Translations under genes and position numbers: made by a program
NCBI GenBank assembly: GCA_965603725.1
Contig: CBFDEC010000001.1
Span: 1 to 64,000, forward strand
Origin: JAGGSN01 sp965603725
GTDB taxonomy: Bacteria > Zixibacteria > MSB-5A5 > UBA10806 > 4484-95
DNA length: 64,000 nt
Reading direction: 5' to 3'
Notes under the pieces: model-generated
Databases searched by the model: none
Seen by the model: only the letters and a program-made list of their open reading frames with translations
What the model was told of the DNA's origin: nothing
Shown here: positions 17,927 through 25,089 of the stretch, one piece after another
Numbering within the stretch: position 1 is the stretch's first letter
Layout: each line of letters begins with the position of its first letter

Positions 17927-18925
17927 ATGACATCCGAAAAAGGTGATCTTGCAGTTGTTGAGAAATTAAACGAAGGCTATGATAGAATAAAAAAAGAGCT
18001 CGGCAAAGTTATTGTCGGCCAGGACAGGGTGATTGAGGAGTTGCTTATTGCCATACTGGCTCGTGGACATTGTTTGCTGGTGGGCGTTCCCGGTTTGGCG
18101 AAAACTTTGATGGTATCCTCGCTATCGAAGACGCTCGACTTGAAATTTTCCCGAATTCAGTTCACCCCCGATTTAATGCCGTCGGATATTACAGGCACCG
18201 AGATCATCGAGGAAAACAAGACTACCGGCGGCCGTGAGTTCCGTTTTGTAAAAGGGCCGGTATTCGCCAATATTGTGCTGGCTGATGAGATCAACCGTAC
18301 TCCGCCGAAAACGCAGGCGGCGCTTCTTCAGGCAATGCAGGAAAACGAAGTAACCGCCGGCGGCCAGACATTTCAACTCGACCAGCCGTTCTTTGTGCTG
18401 GCCACTCAGAACCCAATCGAGCTAGAGGGCACCTATCCCCTGCCGGAAGCCCAGCTTGACCGGTTCATGTTCAATATCTTCGTCGATTACCCCAATGAGT
18501 CCGAGGAAAACGAAATCGTCCGGACAACCACCTCGGCTTATGTCTCCGATGTCGATGTTATTATGAAAGCCGAGGAAATCAGCCGGCTTCAGGATTTAGT
18601 GCGGCGGGTGCCTGCCAGCGACCACGTGATCGGGTACGCGGTCAAGCTTGCCCGGGCAACTCGCATAAATGGCAACGAAAATCATCTTGAATATATCAAG
18701 AACTGGGTTACCTGGGGCGCCGGGCCGCGTGCCTCACAGTACCTGACTCTGGGCGCCAAGACCCGCGCTATCCTTCACGGACGCACGACGCCCTCCATCG
18801 ATGATGTCAAAGCAGTCGCCAAACCGGTCCTCCGTCACCGTATCGTGACCTCATTCTCCGCCGAAGCTGAAGGCGTGTCCGCGCTGGATATTGTGGATAG
18901 GTTGCTTGCGGATGTGGGGGAATAA
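17927..18925 (+). CDS. moxR: MoxR family AAA+ ATPase
   Basis: A 332-residue MoxR AAA+ ATPase. Walker A is 'GVPGLAKTLMV'; the family block 'FSRIQFTPDLMPSDITGTEI' is intact; Walker B is 'ANIVLADEINRTPPKTQAALL'. Sensor 1 is 'FVLATQNPIELEGTYPLPEA'. The C-terminal lid domain has 'RASQYLTLGAKTRAIL'. MoxR proteins are chaperone-like ATPases that usually work with a DUF58 and VWA-domain partner encoded next door. Here the following sequence is an unrelated AT-rich insert, so the partner genes have been displaced or lie elsewhere. The ATG at 17927 follows CTGGAGGA and is preferred over an in-frame ATG at 17903. Confidence 0.93.
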   Translation: MTSEKGDLAVVEKLNEGYDRIKKELGKVIVGQDRVIEELLIAILARGHCLLVGVPGLAKTLMVSSLSKTLDLKFSRIQFTPDLMPSDITGTEIIEENKTTGGREFRFVKGPVFANIVLADEINRTPPKTQAALLQAMQENEVTAGGQTFQLDQPFFVLATQNPIELEGTYPLPEAQLDRFMFNIFVDYPNESEENEIVRTTTSAYVSDVDVIMKAEEISRLQDLVRRVPASDHVIGYAVKLARATRINGNENHLEYIKNWVTWGAGPRASQYLTLGAKTRAILHGRTTPSIDDVKAVAKPVLRHRIVTSFSAEAEGVSALDIVDRLLADVGE

Positions 18926-18947
18926 TGCTTTGACTTTCTATAAATTA

Positions 18948-18976
18948 TTGACATTATCTTAAAAATTAAGTATTTA
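18948..18976 (+). promoter_or_regulatory. Consensus promoter giving a leaderless dcd transcript
   Basis: TTGACA at 18948-18953, 17-bp spacer, TATTTA at 18971-18976. Only six bases separate it from the ATG at 18983, which is the expected +1. No Shine-Dalgarno is present. Confidence 0.65.
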
Positions 18977-18982
18977 AATTCC

Positions 18983-20155
18983 ATGAAACTTGAAGATTTT
19001 AGACCAGGTGTTCTCAACAAACAACAGTTGTTATTTCTAGAAGAAGAGGGAGTAATCCAAGATAGTACAATGGACGAGAGCCCTGAATCTTCCTTTGATT
19101 TACATATTGGACATGAATATTGGATAATGAAAGGATGCATTAAGGGCTTAGGACAAAAAGAACCTTATTATAAGATATTAAAAGATAAAAATTACTTTGA
19201 ACTTCATAAAGATGATTTATCTGAATCGAGCAAAATTCAATTAGAAAGAGGAAAAACTTATGTATTTAAATTGAAAGAGAATTTGCGGTATCTTGACAAC
19301 TATATTCGAAAATTCTATGGGTACGCCACTGGTAAAAGCTCAATCGGAAGGCTGGATGTATTAGTTAGGTTAATTGAAGATAGTTCCCCAGCCTATGATA
19401 GAGTTTCAGAAGAAAATCCGGGAAGTCTATATATAGAAGTAACACCTATTACATTTGACATTTTGGTTAGCCCCGGGACTAAACTAAATCAATTAAGAAT
19501 ATTTTATGGAAATCCTGAACTAAGTGAATTAAATCATAAGCAACTAAAAGAAGGCTTATGGGGTAATTTTATAGTTGATGACAAAGGAGGATTTTTAAAT
19601 AATATCTCGAAATTAACTTTAAATCTTGAACCAGATAAACATGGCGATACTAAATTAACAGCATTTAAATCTCTGAAAAACGAAGAAATTATAGATTTAA
19701 CACATAATTATAAAATTGAAAAAAACAAACTTGATCCTTGAAAATATTGGGAACCTATCCCGCCAAATATAGATAAAACCATTAAAATTGAAAAAGGGAA
19801 TTTCTATATTTTAAGATCGAAGGAGAGATTTAAACTCCCTAATGATATTGCAGTATATTGTGAAGCTGTTTCAGAAGAATATGGTGAAATCCGTATCCAT
19901 TATGCTGGCTTTGTTCACCCATGTTTTGGAAAATACCGATATGATGAAAAAGATATAGGTGCTCCACTGATTTTTGAAGTGAGAGGTCATACTATAGATA
20001 TGTTTCTTAGACATGGGGAAACATTAGCAACACTTAAATATTATAGAATGTCACTACCTCAAAATTATATGCGGGAGGATATTGAGAAAGAAAAAAAGCA
20101 GGGTTATTCAAGCCAAGAATTGAATCTTTCTAATATATTCAAGAAATGGGAATGA
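18983..20155 (+). pseudogene. dcd: Two-domain 2'-deoxycytidine 5'-triphosphate deaminase interrupted by one TGA
   Basis: Reading one frame from 18983 to the stop at 20155 gives 390 codons with a single TGA at 19739-19741. The first 252 residues carry the DCD core: 'ATGKSSIGRLDV' (triphosphate-binding SS..R motif) and 'GSLYIEVTPITFDILVSPG', whose Glu matches the catalytic Glu of dCTP deaminase. After the TGA the frame continues 'KYWEPIPP', then 'GEIRIHYAGFVHPCFG' and 'LIFEVRGH', the second DCD-like domain of the bidomain family (DCD_N type). Such enzymes turn dCTP into dUTP. The second half has no good restart codon, so it is either a recent pseudogene or a shorter first-domain protein. Codon use is markedly AT-rich compared with moxR, suggesting transfer. 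Confidence 0.8.
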
Positions 20156-21171
20156 ATAATATGTTTACCCATTTAAACCTAACACAGGATTTAAAGATAA
20201 TTCGCTTTGGTGGAGATTATCAACCATTACCTGAAGCTTTTGCAGATCTTGAAGTATTGATCAAAGAAAATGAAAATCTGTACCCCGGTATAGACAAATG
20301 GTACGACAGAAAAATTATATCAGGCTTAAAATGTAAAGAACGTCGAGCTTATGTTATTTATAATGAAGATAAACCTATAGGAGCTTCAATTATAAGACTT
20401 GGATCGGACACTAAAATATGTAGTGTGAGATTGACAAAAGATAAACAGAAAAAAGGCTTGGGTTATTTAATTTTTATTCTCCTTGCAAATGAAATTAGAC
20501 ATGTTGCTAAAAAAGTTCATTTCACACTTCCAGAAAGCTTATGGTTGAACAAAAATGTCTTCTTTGATAACTTTGGGTTCAAGAAATTTGGTCTGGCTCA
20601 TAACCAATATCGATTATTCGAACAAGAATTTGCATGTGGGACTGATTTTGCTATTTTATGGAAAAATGCAATCAAAAACCTCCCAAAGACTCTGGAAAAC
20701 TTTACCATCAACGGAAACAGCAACAATTGTGACATTGTTTTAAGTATCAAACCAGAATTTGCTAATAAAATTATTCGGGGACAAAAGAATATTGAAATTC
20801 GGAGAAAGTTTTCGAAGAAGTGGATAGGGGCTAAAGCATTAATTTATGCATCATCTCCCCTTAAACACTTTGTCGGAGAAGCTGTTATTAGTGAAATCCA
20901 TCAAAGTGAACCACGAAAAATCTGGAATACTTGGAAAAATGAAATTGGTTGTAGTTGGGGTGAATATTCAAGTTATTGTAAAGGCGCGGATAAAATTTAT
21001 GCAATACTCTTTTCAGACGTTAATAGATTCAAATGTTCAATTCCGGAAATACAGGTTGAAACTCTAATCAACAAAGAAATTAACCCCCCTCAATCATATT
21101 GTGAAGTTAAAAAAGAAAGCGTATGGCCAACCGCAGTAGCTTTAAATTGTTTGCTAAGAACTCATTTATAA
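20146..21171 (+). CDS. GNAT acetyltransferase fused to a C-terminal ASCH/PUA-like domain
   Basis: The 341-residue protein has two parts. Residues about 15-160 look like a GNAT acetyltransferase, with 'AYVIYNEDKPIGASIIRL' and the acetyl-CoA loop 'DKQKKGLGYLIF'. Residues about 187-300 look like an ASCH domain of the PUA superfamily: 'IVLSIKPEFANKIIRGQKN', 'EIRRKF' and 'VGEAVISEI', ending 'KIYAILFSD'. ASCH and related folds bind RNA or modified nucleotides. The ATG at 20146 overlaps the last codons of the dCTP deaminase frame by 10 nt, implying translational coupling. The two genes share AT-rich composition and form one unit. Exact function is unknown; the pairing with a dCTP-modifying enzyme suggests a nucleotide or nucleic-acid role. 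Confidence 0.7.
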   Translation: MGMNNMFTHLNLTQDLKIIRFGGDYQPLPEAFADLEVLIKENENLYPGIDKWYDRKIISGLKCKERRAYVIYNEDKPIGASIIRLGSDTKICSVRLTKDKQKKGLGYLIFILLANEIRHVAKKVHFTLPESLWLNKNVFFDNFGFKKFGLAHNQYRLFEQEFACGTDFAILWKNAIKNLPKTLENFTINGNSNNCDIVLSIKPEFANKIIRGQKNIEIRRKFSKKWIGAKALIYASSPLKHFVGEAVISEIHQSEPRKIWNTWKNEIGCSWGEYSSYCKGADKIYAILFSDVNRFKCSIPEIQVETLINKEINPPQSYCEVKKESVWPTAVALNCLLRTHL

Positions 21172-21205
21172 ATCCCACTTGTATTAAATGGGCAACACAT
21201 AGAGA

Positions 21206-21268
21206 GTAGGTCGAAACCTCCGAAGGACCCAGACGGGTCTCCGTCCTTGACGGCCTGCGGTTTCGACA
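21206..21268. repeat. GTAGG-type nested palindrome (GTCGAAACC family)
   Basis: GTAGGTCGAAACC begins at 21206; arms GTCGAAACC (21210-21218) and GGTTTCGAC (21259-21267) enclose further paired sequence (AAGGAC...GTCCTT). A second, shorter member of the family lies at 26787-26813. It closes the AT-rich insert. Confidence 0.8.
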
Positions 21269-21315
21269 ACAGGCTAAATATGCAGGCAAGCGCTAACTCA
21301 TTAGCAGTATACATT

Positions 21316-21346
21316 TAAAAAAAGCCGGCTTAAGAATAAACCGGCT
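21316..21346 (-). terminator. Rho-independent terminator of the NtrC-like gene
   Basis: On the minus strand AGCCGG (21346-21341) pairs with CCGGCT (21328-21323) around a 12-nt loop, followed by a run of seven U (21323-21317). Confidence 0.8.
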
Positions 21347-21373
21347 ATAACCAGCATAATATTTTTAAGCGTG

Positions 21374-22702
21374 TTAATCCGGATTCGATACAGTTTCTTC
21401 GATTTCAAATTTTTTGATTCTGCGCCAGAGGGTTGTTCTGGAAATGCCGAGTTGCTGAGCTGTGCGTGTATAGTTGCCTGCATTTTGTTTCAGAGCTTTT
21501 AGAATTAAAGCTCTCTGATTATCTTTCAAAGTAATATTTAAGAAACCCGGTTCATCTTCGGCCGCAGGCCTATCTTTCGGCAGGGTGAATATCAGTGACT
21601 CGTCAATTATCTCAGAGGATGAAAGGGCACAGGCCCGGGCGATTATATTTTCCAACTCGGCTACATTTCCAGGCCATTGATAAGTCTGCATCCAGGCCAA
21701 GATATCAGGCGCTACCGCCTTCACGTTCTTTTCAAACTTAACGCTGTATTTTTCGAGAAAATGATTAACCAGTGGAAATATATCGGCAATGCGATTCCGC
21801 AGTGGTGGAATATATATAGGCATAATATTTATAGCATAAAATAGATCTTCCCGAAATTGCCCCGATAAGATTAATTTTTTCAAGCTTTTTGTCGTTGAGC
21901 AAATGATTCTAACGTCAGACTTAATCTTCTGGTTTCTTTCGGGTGTTGTAAAAAATCCATCCTGAATATATCTTAAAAACCTTGTCTGAAGATTTGGAGG
22001 CAAATATTCGATATCCTTAACAAAAAGTGCGCTGCCGTTTGCGCGAACAATCATCCCGGGATATTCATTGTTTTTATCACCCCAGCTGCCGAAGAATTCT
22101 TTTTCAAGGTCTTTTTGATCAATTGTTGAACATTCAATCACAATAAACGGAAGATCCTTGCGATTTGACCGTTCATGAATTGCTCTTCCAACAAGTTCCT
22201 TGCCTGTTCCCTGTTCGCCTTCAATTAAAACTGCCACCTCCGTCATAGACGCTTTAGCAATTATATCCAATACATCCTGCATTTTCTGCGACTTGGTAAT
22301 TAGCTTGTCGTATTTGCCATTAGCAGATGTCACCTGTTTCTCTCTTTTTTGTAGAACTTTCTCGATTCGTGTTAACAGACTTCCAAATTCAAAAGGTTTG
22401 CAAATGAAGTCGGCCGCTCCGCCCTGGATTGCATCAACAGCCATAGGTATATTACCGAATCCTGTAATCAGTACTATTTCGGTTGCGGGATGTATCTTTT
22501 TAATATTTTTCATCAACTCAAAACCAGACATCTTAGCCATTTTAATATCGGAAACCAGAATATCATAAAATTTGGTTTTGGCCATTTCTATAGCTTCTTC
22601 TCCAGATCCAACGGCATCCACATCATAACTCTGGCTTCTAAGATAAAAGGCAAGATTCTTTCGCAGCACTTTATCATCATCAACTACGATGATGTTGGTC
22701 AT
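21374..22702 (-). CDS. NtrC-family response regulator with degenerate AAA+ domain
   Basis: The 442-residue protein has receiver, AAA+ and Fis-type HTH domains. The receiver (1-118) looks functional: acidic cluster D8-D10, phospho-acceptor D52, T80 and K102. Walker A is GEQGTGKE (162-169). The sigma-54-contacting GAFTGA loop is absent; the segment reads 'FGSWGDKNNEYPG' (204-216). Walker B, normally LFLDE, is LFVKD (226-230). The C-terminal HTH is 'NYTRTAQQLGISRTTLWRRI'. It would bind DNA in response to phosphorylation but is unlikely to remodel sigma-54 polymerase in the usual way; a repressor or sigma-70-dependent role is more plausible. GGAGGG precedes the ATG. No cognate kinase gene is adjacent. 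Confidence 0.88.
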   Translation of the reverse strand: MTNIIVVDDDKVLRKNLAFYLRSQSYDVDAVGSGEEAIEMAKTKFYDILVSDIKMAKMSGFELMKNIKKIHPATEIVLITGFGNIPMAVDAIQGGAADFICKPFEFGSLLTRIEKVLQKREKQVTSANGKYDKLITKSQKMQDVLDIIAKASMTEVAVLIEGEQGTGKELVGRAIHERSNRKDLPFIVIECSTIDQKDLEKEFFGSWGDKNNEYPGMIVRANGSALFVKDIEYLPPNLQTRFLRYIQDGFFTTPERNQKIKSDVRIICSTTKSLKKLILSGQFREDLFYAINIMPIYIPPLRNRIADIFPLVNHFLEKYSVKFEKNVKAVAPDILAWMQTYQWPGNVAELENIIARACALSSSEIIDESLIFTLPKDRPAAEDEPGFLNITLKDNQRALILKALKQNAGNYTRTAQQLGISRTTLWRRIKKFEIEETVSNPD

Positions 22703-22798
22703 ATTCCCTCCGAAGTTATATATTTCTGCGTAATGCCTACAAAAATTATTTCGTCATAAATACATCGATAGTTAACCTTGAAAGACAAAAAAAACATC

Positions 22799-22827
22799 TT
22801 GATTTAATATGAAACAGTTCCTATAGT
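22799..22827 (+). promoter_or_regulatory. Promoter just upstream of first TPR gene
   Basis: TTGATT at 22799-22804, 17 bp, TATAGT at 22822-22827. Expected transcription start is near 22834, only about 5 nt before the ATG at 22839. No Shine-Dalgarno is visible. Confidence 0.5.
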
Positions 22828-22838
22828 TCTTGGCAATT

Positions 22839-23867
22839 ATGGTACGAATGTTTACACTGCTGATGTGTGCAATGGTGTGCATGTGTTCTGCGCTCAATAG
22901 CCGGGCTCAATCTATTGATTCCATGCTTATTGAAGGGATAAGTTTAGTTCACCAGGAGAAGTTTACAGAGGCTTTTGACTTATTTGATTCAACTATAGTC
23001 CTGGCGCCTGATTTACCGGTTGGATACTTTTTTAAGGCTGCCGCCTATGCAAACTTAGCCAGTGATTACAGGAATCTGACATATTCAGATACGTTTTTCA
23101 CTTATATTGATCAGGCTATTGATATCGGAAAGGCAAGAAAAGAATCCGGACAGGCTACATCAGAAGATATTTTTTTCTATGGCGGCGCCATCGGGTTTCG
23201 GGGGATATATAAATCATTCCGTGGCGACTGGCTTGGCGCTTTCAAGGACGGCTTAAAGGGCAAGGGGATTTTAAAAGAGGCCTGGGAGATGGATTCAACG
23301 TATTATGATACTTATTACGGGCTGGGCGCGTATGACTATTGGAGGTCGGCTAAAACGAAAATATTATGGTGGCTGCCTTTCTTTTCTGACAACAGGAAGA
23401 AAGGTATAGATCAGATATATTTAGCTATCGAAAAAGGCAAACTGGTTAAAAATGAGGCCAAATACGGTTTGCTGAGAATCTATGAAAATGAAAAAGATTA
23501 TAAAGCGATTATTGACCTTTGGGAAAATTACCTTAAAGAGATTAATCCCGATGATCCGTTTGCCCTGTTTTTTCTGGGAAGGTCACTGGCCGGATTACAA
23601 AGATTTGAGGAAGCGATTGATATCTTTAACCGCCTCTTGGATTTCTATTGCCAGTCGCCCTATTATGATCCGGGCGCCGAGCTTGATGTCTGCTACAACC
23701 TGGGCCTCTTCTATTACAATTGGGGTAAATACGAGGACGCCGTCAAGTATCTTTCTCTGGCGAAAGATTTGGCAGAATCGATGTCTTTTCGCAAAGATAT
23801 CGAAGAGGCGGTGGAAAATTCCCGGGATTATTACAACAAGGCTTTAGCTGCTCTTGAAGACGACTAG
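22839..23867 (+). CDS. Exported TPR-like protein, paralogue A
   Basis: About 342 residues with a signal peptide (MVRMFTLLMCAMVCMCSA then LNSRAQ). The body is helical and repeat-rich with TPR-like units near the N- and C-termini ('AIDIFNRLLDFY', 'YNWGKYEDAVKYLSLAKDL'). The centre has the diagnostic block 'YYDTYYGLGAYDYWRSAKTK' and 'LPFFSDNRKKGIDQIYLAIE'. The next gene carries the same block, so the two are tandem paralogues. This family is common in FCB genomes and has no known activity; a periplasmic scaffold role is inferred. The ATG at 22839 is preferred to TTG 22830, which would precede the predicted transcript start; ATG 22848 is also possible. Confidence 0.75.
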   Translation: MVRMFTLLMCAMVCMCSALNSRAQSIDSMLIEGISLVHQEKFTEAFDLFDSTIVLAPDLPVGYFFKAAAYANLASDYRNLTYSDTFFTYIDQAIDIGKARKESGQATSEDIFFYGGAIGFRGIYKSFRGDWLGAFKDGLKGKGILKEAWEMDSTYYDTYYGLGAYDYWRSAKTKILWWLPFFSDNRKKGIDQIYLAIEKGKLVKNEAKYGLLRIYENEKDYKAIIDLWENYLKEINPDDPFALFFLGRSLAGLQRFEEAIDIFNRLLDFYCQSPYYDPGAELDVCYNLGLFYYNWGKYEDAVKYLSLAKDLAESMSFRKDIEEAVENSRDYYNKALAALEDD

Positions 23868-24936
23868 TATAATTTACATAACAGCCATCGTCATATTTTT
23901 ATCGCTATTGCCATGTCGGGCGAATAACCTTTCCCAATCGGAGCTTACAGTGGATCCTGATGGTCTTGAGGGCGCCATGCTGTATAAGGCGCTGTCATTT
24001 GTTTATTCAGACAGTTTCGAGGCGGCCATCTCATGCGTTGACAGCCTGCTTGATAAGAACAACAGGTTCTGGCCGGCTTATGTTATTAAGACTGGAATTA
24101 TCTATACTCTGATGACCGATGATGAAAGATACCACAGCGAAGGGCATTTCAAGGCGCTAATTGATACCTCGCTGACGGGTCTGGATAATCATCTAAAGGA
24201 TAATCCGGATGATAAATGGGCGATGTTTTTTAAGGGAACGGCCCTGGGATACTTAGCTGTCTGGGAGGGTCATCGTGGAAGCTGGTTTAAAGCTGTTATT
24301 AAGGGTGTGAAAGCGGGCAAGCTGTTTTCCAAAGCCGTAAAGCATGATTCGCTCTTTTATGATGCCTACCTGGGTCTGGGTACTCTTCATTACTGGCGAG
24401 CGGCTAAACTTGGCATCATAAGAAAACTTCCCTTTGTAGCGGATACGCGTGAGCAGGGAATAGAAGAGCTTAAGCTGGCCATAGAGAATTCACGCCTGTC
24501 ATCCACCGCCGCCGCCCTGGGATTGGCCTGGATTTATATTCACCGCAAGGAATACCGGAAAACAATCGAAATCACCGACAGGTTAATCGATGAGGGTCTT
24601 GTGGGGCGCCAGGTTTTATGGCCTAAAGCGATCGCTGAATTCAACCGGGGTAACGCCCGCGGTACGATTGAAAATTTTACGCTTATCAGGGATGGGCTTA
24701 TAAGAAAAGGCAATCAGAATTACCAGAATCTGGTGATTTGCGGCTACTGCCTCGGCAAGGCTCACTACTGGAAAGGCGATTACCGGAAAGCCACAGAATA
24801 TTTCGATGAGATATTAAGCTATGAATTATCACCCGAGGTCGCCCAAAAAGTATCCAAGAAATTAGGAGACGCTAAAAAATATAAAAAGAAGATAGCCGAG
24901 AAAATGAAAATATCTTCGAAAAAAAATATAGATTAA
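23854..24936 (+). CDS. Exported TPR-like protein, paralogue B
   Basis: 360 residues from a TTG start that overlaps the previous gene by 14 nt. The TTG is supported by the good signal peptide that follows (MKTTSIIYITAIVIFLSL then LPCRA) and by the lack of any nearby ATG. Central block 'FYDAYLGLGTLHYWRAAKLG' and 'LPFVADTREQGIEELKLAIE' align with paralogue A, showing a tandem duplication. C-terminal TPR-like units end in a lysine-rich tail (KKYKKKIAEKMK). A near copy of that tail sequence recurs at 25023-25045, beyond an inserted palindrome, suggesting the original 3' end was displaced. Function unknown; likely acts with paralogue A in the periplasm. Confidence 0.75.
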   Translation: MKTTSIIYITAIVIFLSLLPCRANNLSQSELTVDPDGLEGAMLYKALSFVYSDSFEAAISCVDSLLDKNNRFWPAYVIKTGIIYTLMTDDERYHSEGHFKALIDTSLTGLDNHLKDNPDDKWAMFFKGTALGYLAVWEGHRGSWFKAVIKGVKAGKLFSKAVKHDSLFYDAYLGLGTLHYWRAAKLGIIRKLPFVADTREQGIEELKLAIENSRLSSTAAALGLAWIYIHRKEYRKTIEITDRLIDEGLVGRQVLWPKAIAEFNRGNARGTIENFTLIRDGLIRKGNQNYQNLVICGYCLGKAHYWKGDYRKATEYFDEILSYELSPEVAQKVSKKLGDAKKYKKKIAEKMKISSKKNID

Positions 24937-25045
24937 TTTTGTTGTGCTGTCGGAAGTTACCTCCGACAGCCCGACAACTCTGGAGGAAGAATCCGCCTAT
25001 GGCGGATGCCAGCACATGTAAAAAAAAGAAGATGGCCGAGAAAAT
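24883..25045. repeat. 23-bp direct repeat flanking a palindromic insert
   Basis: 24883-24905 and 25023-25045 are the same 23 bases with one A/G difference, and both encode the tail KKKxAEK. The 117 bp between contain a 74-bp segment (24943-25016) with 7-bp inverted ends TGTGCTG/CAGCACA. That segment includes two palindromes: TGTCGGAAG...CTCCGACA and ATCCGCC TAT GGCGGAT. It looks like an insertion at the gene end with local duplication. Confidence 0.65.
24946..24970. repeat. GTCGGAAGT-family palindrome, copy 1
   Basis: GCTGTCGGAAG arm, T-A centre, then CTCCGACAGC. Core 24948-24968 matches copies at 26898, 39725 and 48292 with one or two changes. Confidence 0.8.
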
Positions 25046-25051
25046 TATTAA

Positions 25052-25080
25052 ATGACAAAGTTCGTAAATAATGTTATAAT
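25052..25080 (+). promoter_or_regulatory. Promoter giving a near-leaderless methyltransferase mRNA
   Basis: ATGACA at 25052-25057, 17-bp spacer, perfect TATAAT at 25075-25080. The ATG at 25090 begins 10 bases after the -10, so the leader would be about 3 nt. Confidence 0.65.
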
Positions 25081-25089
25081 ATTCTTACT

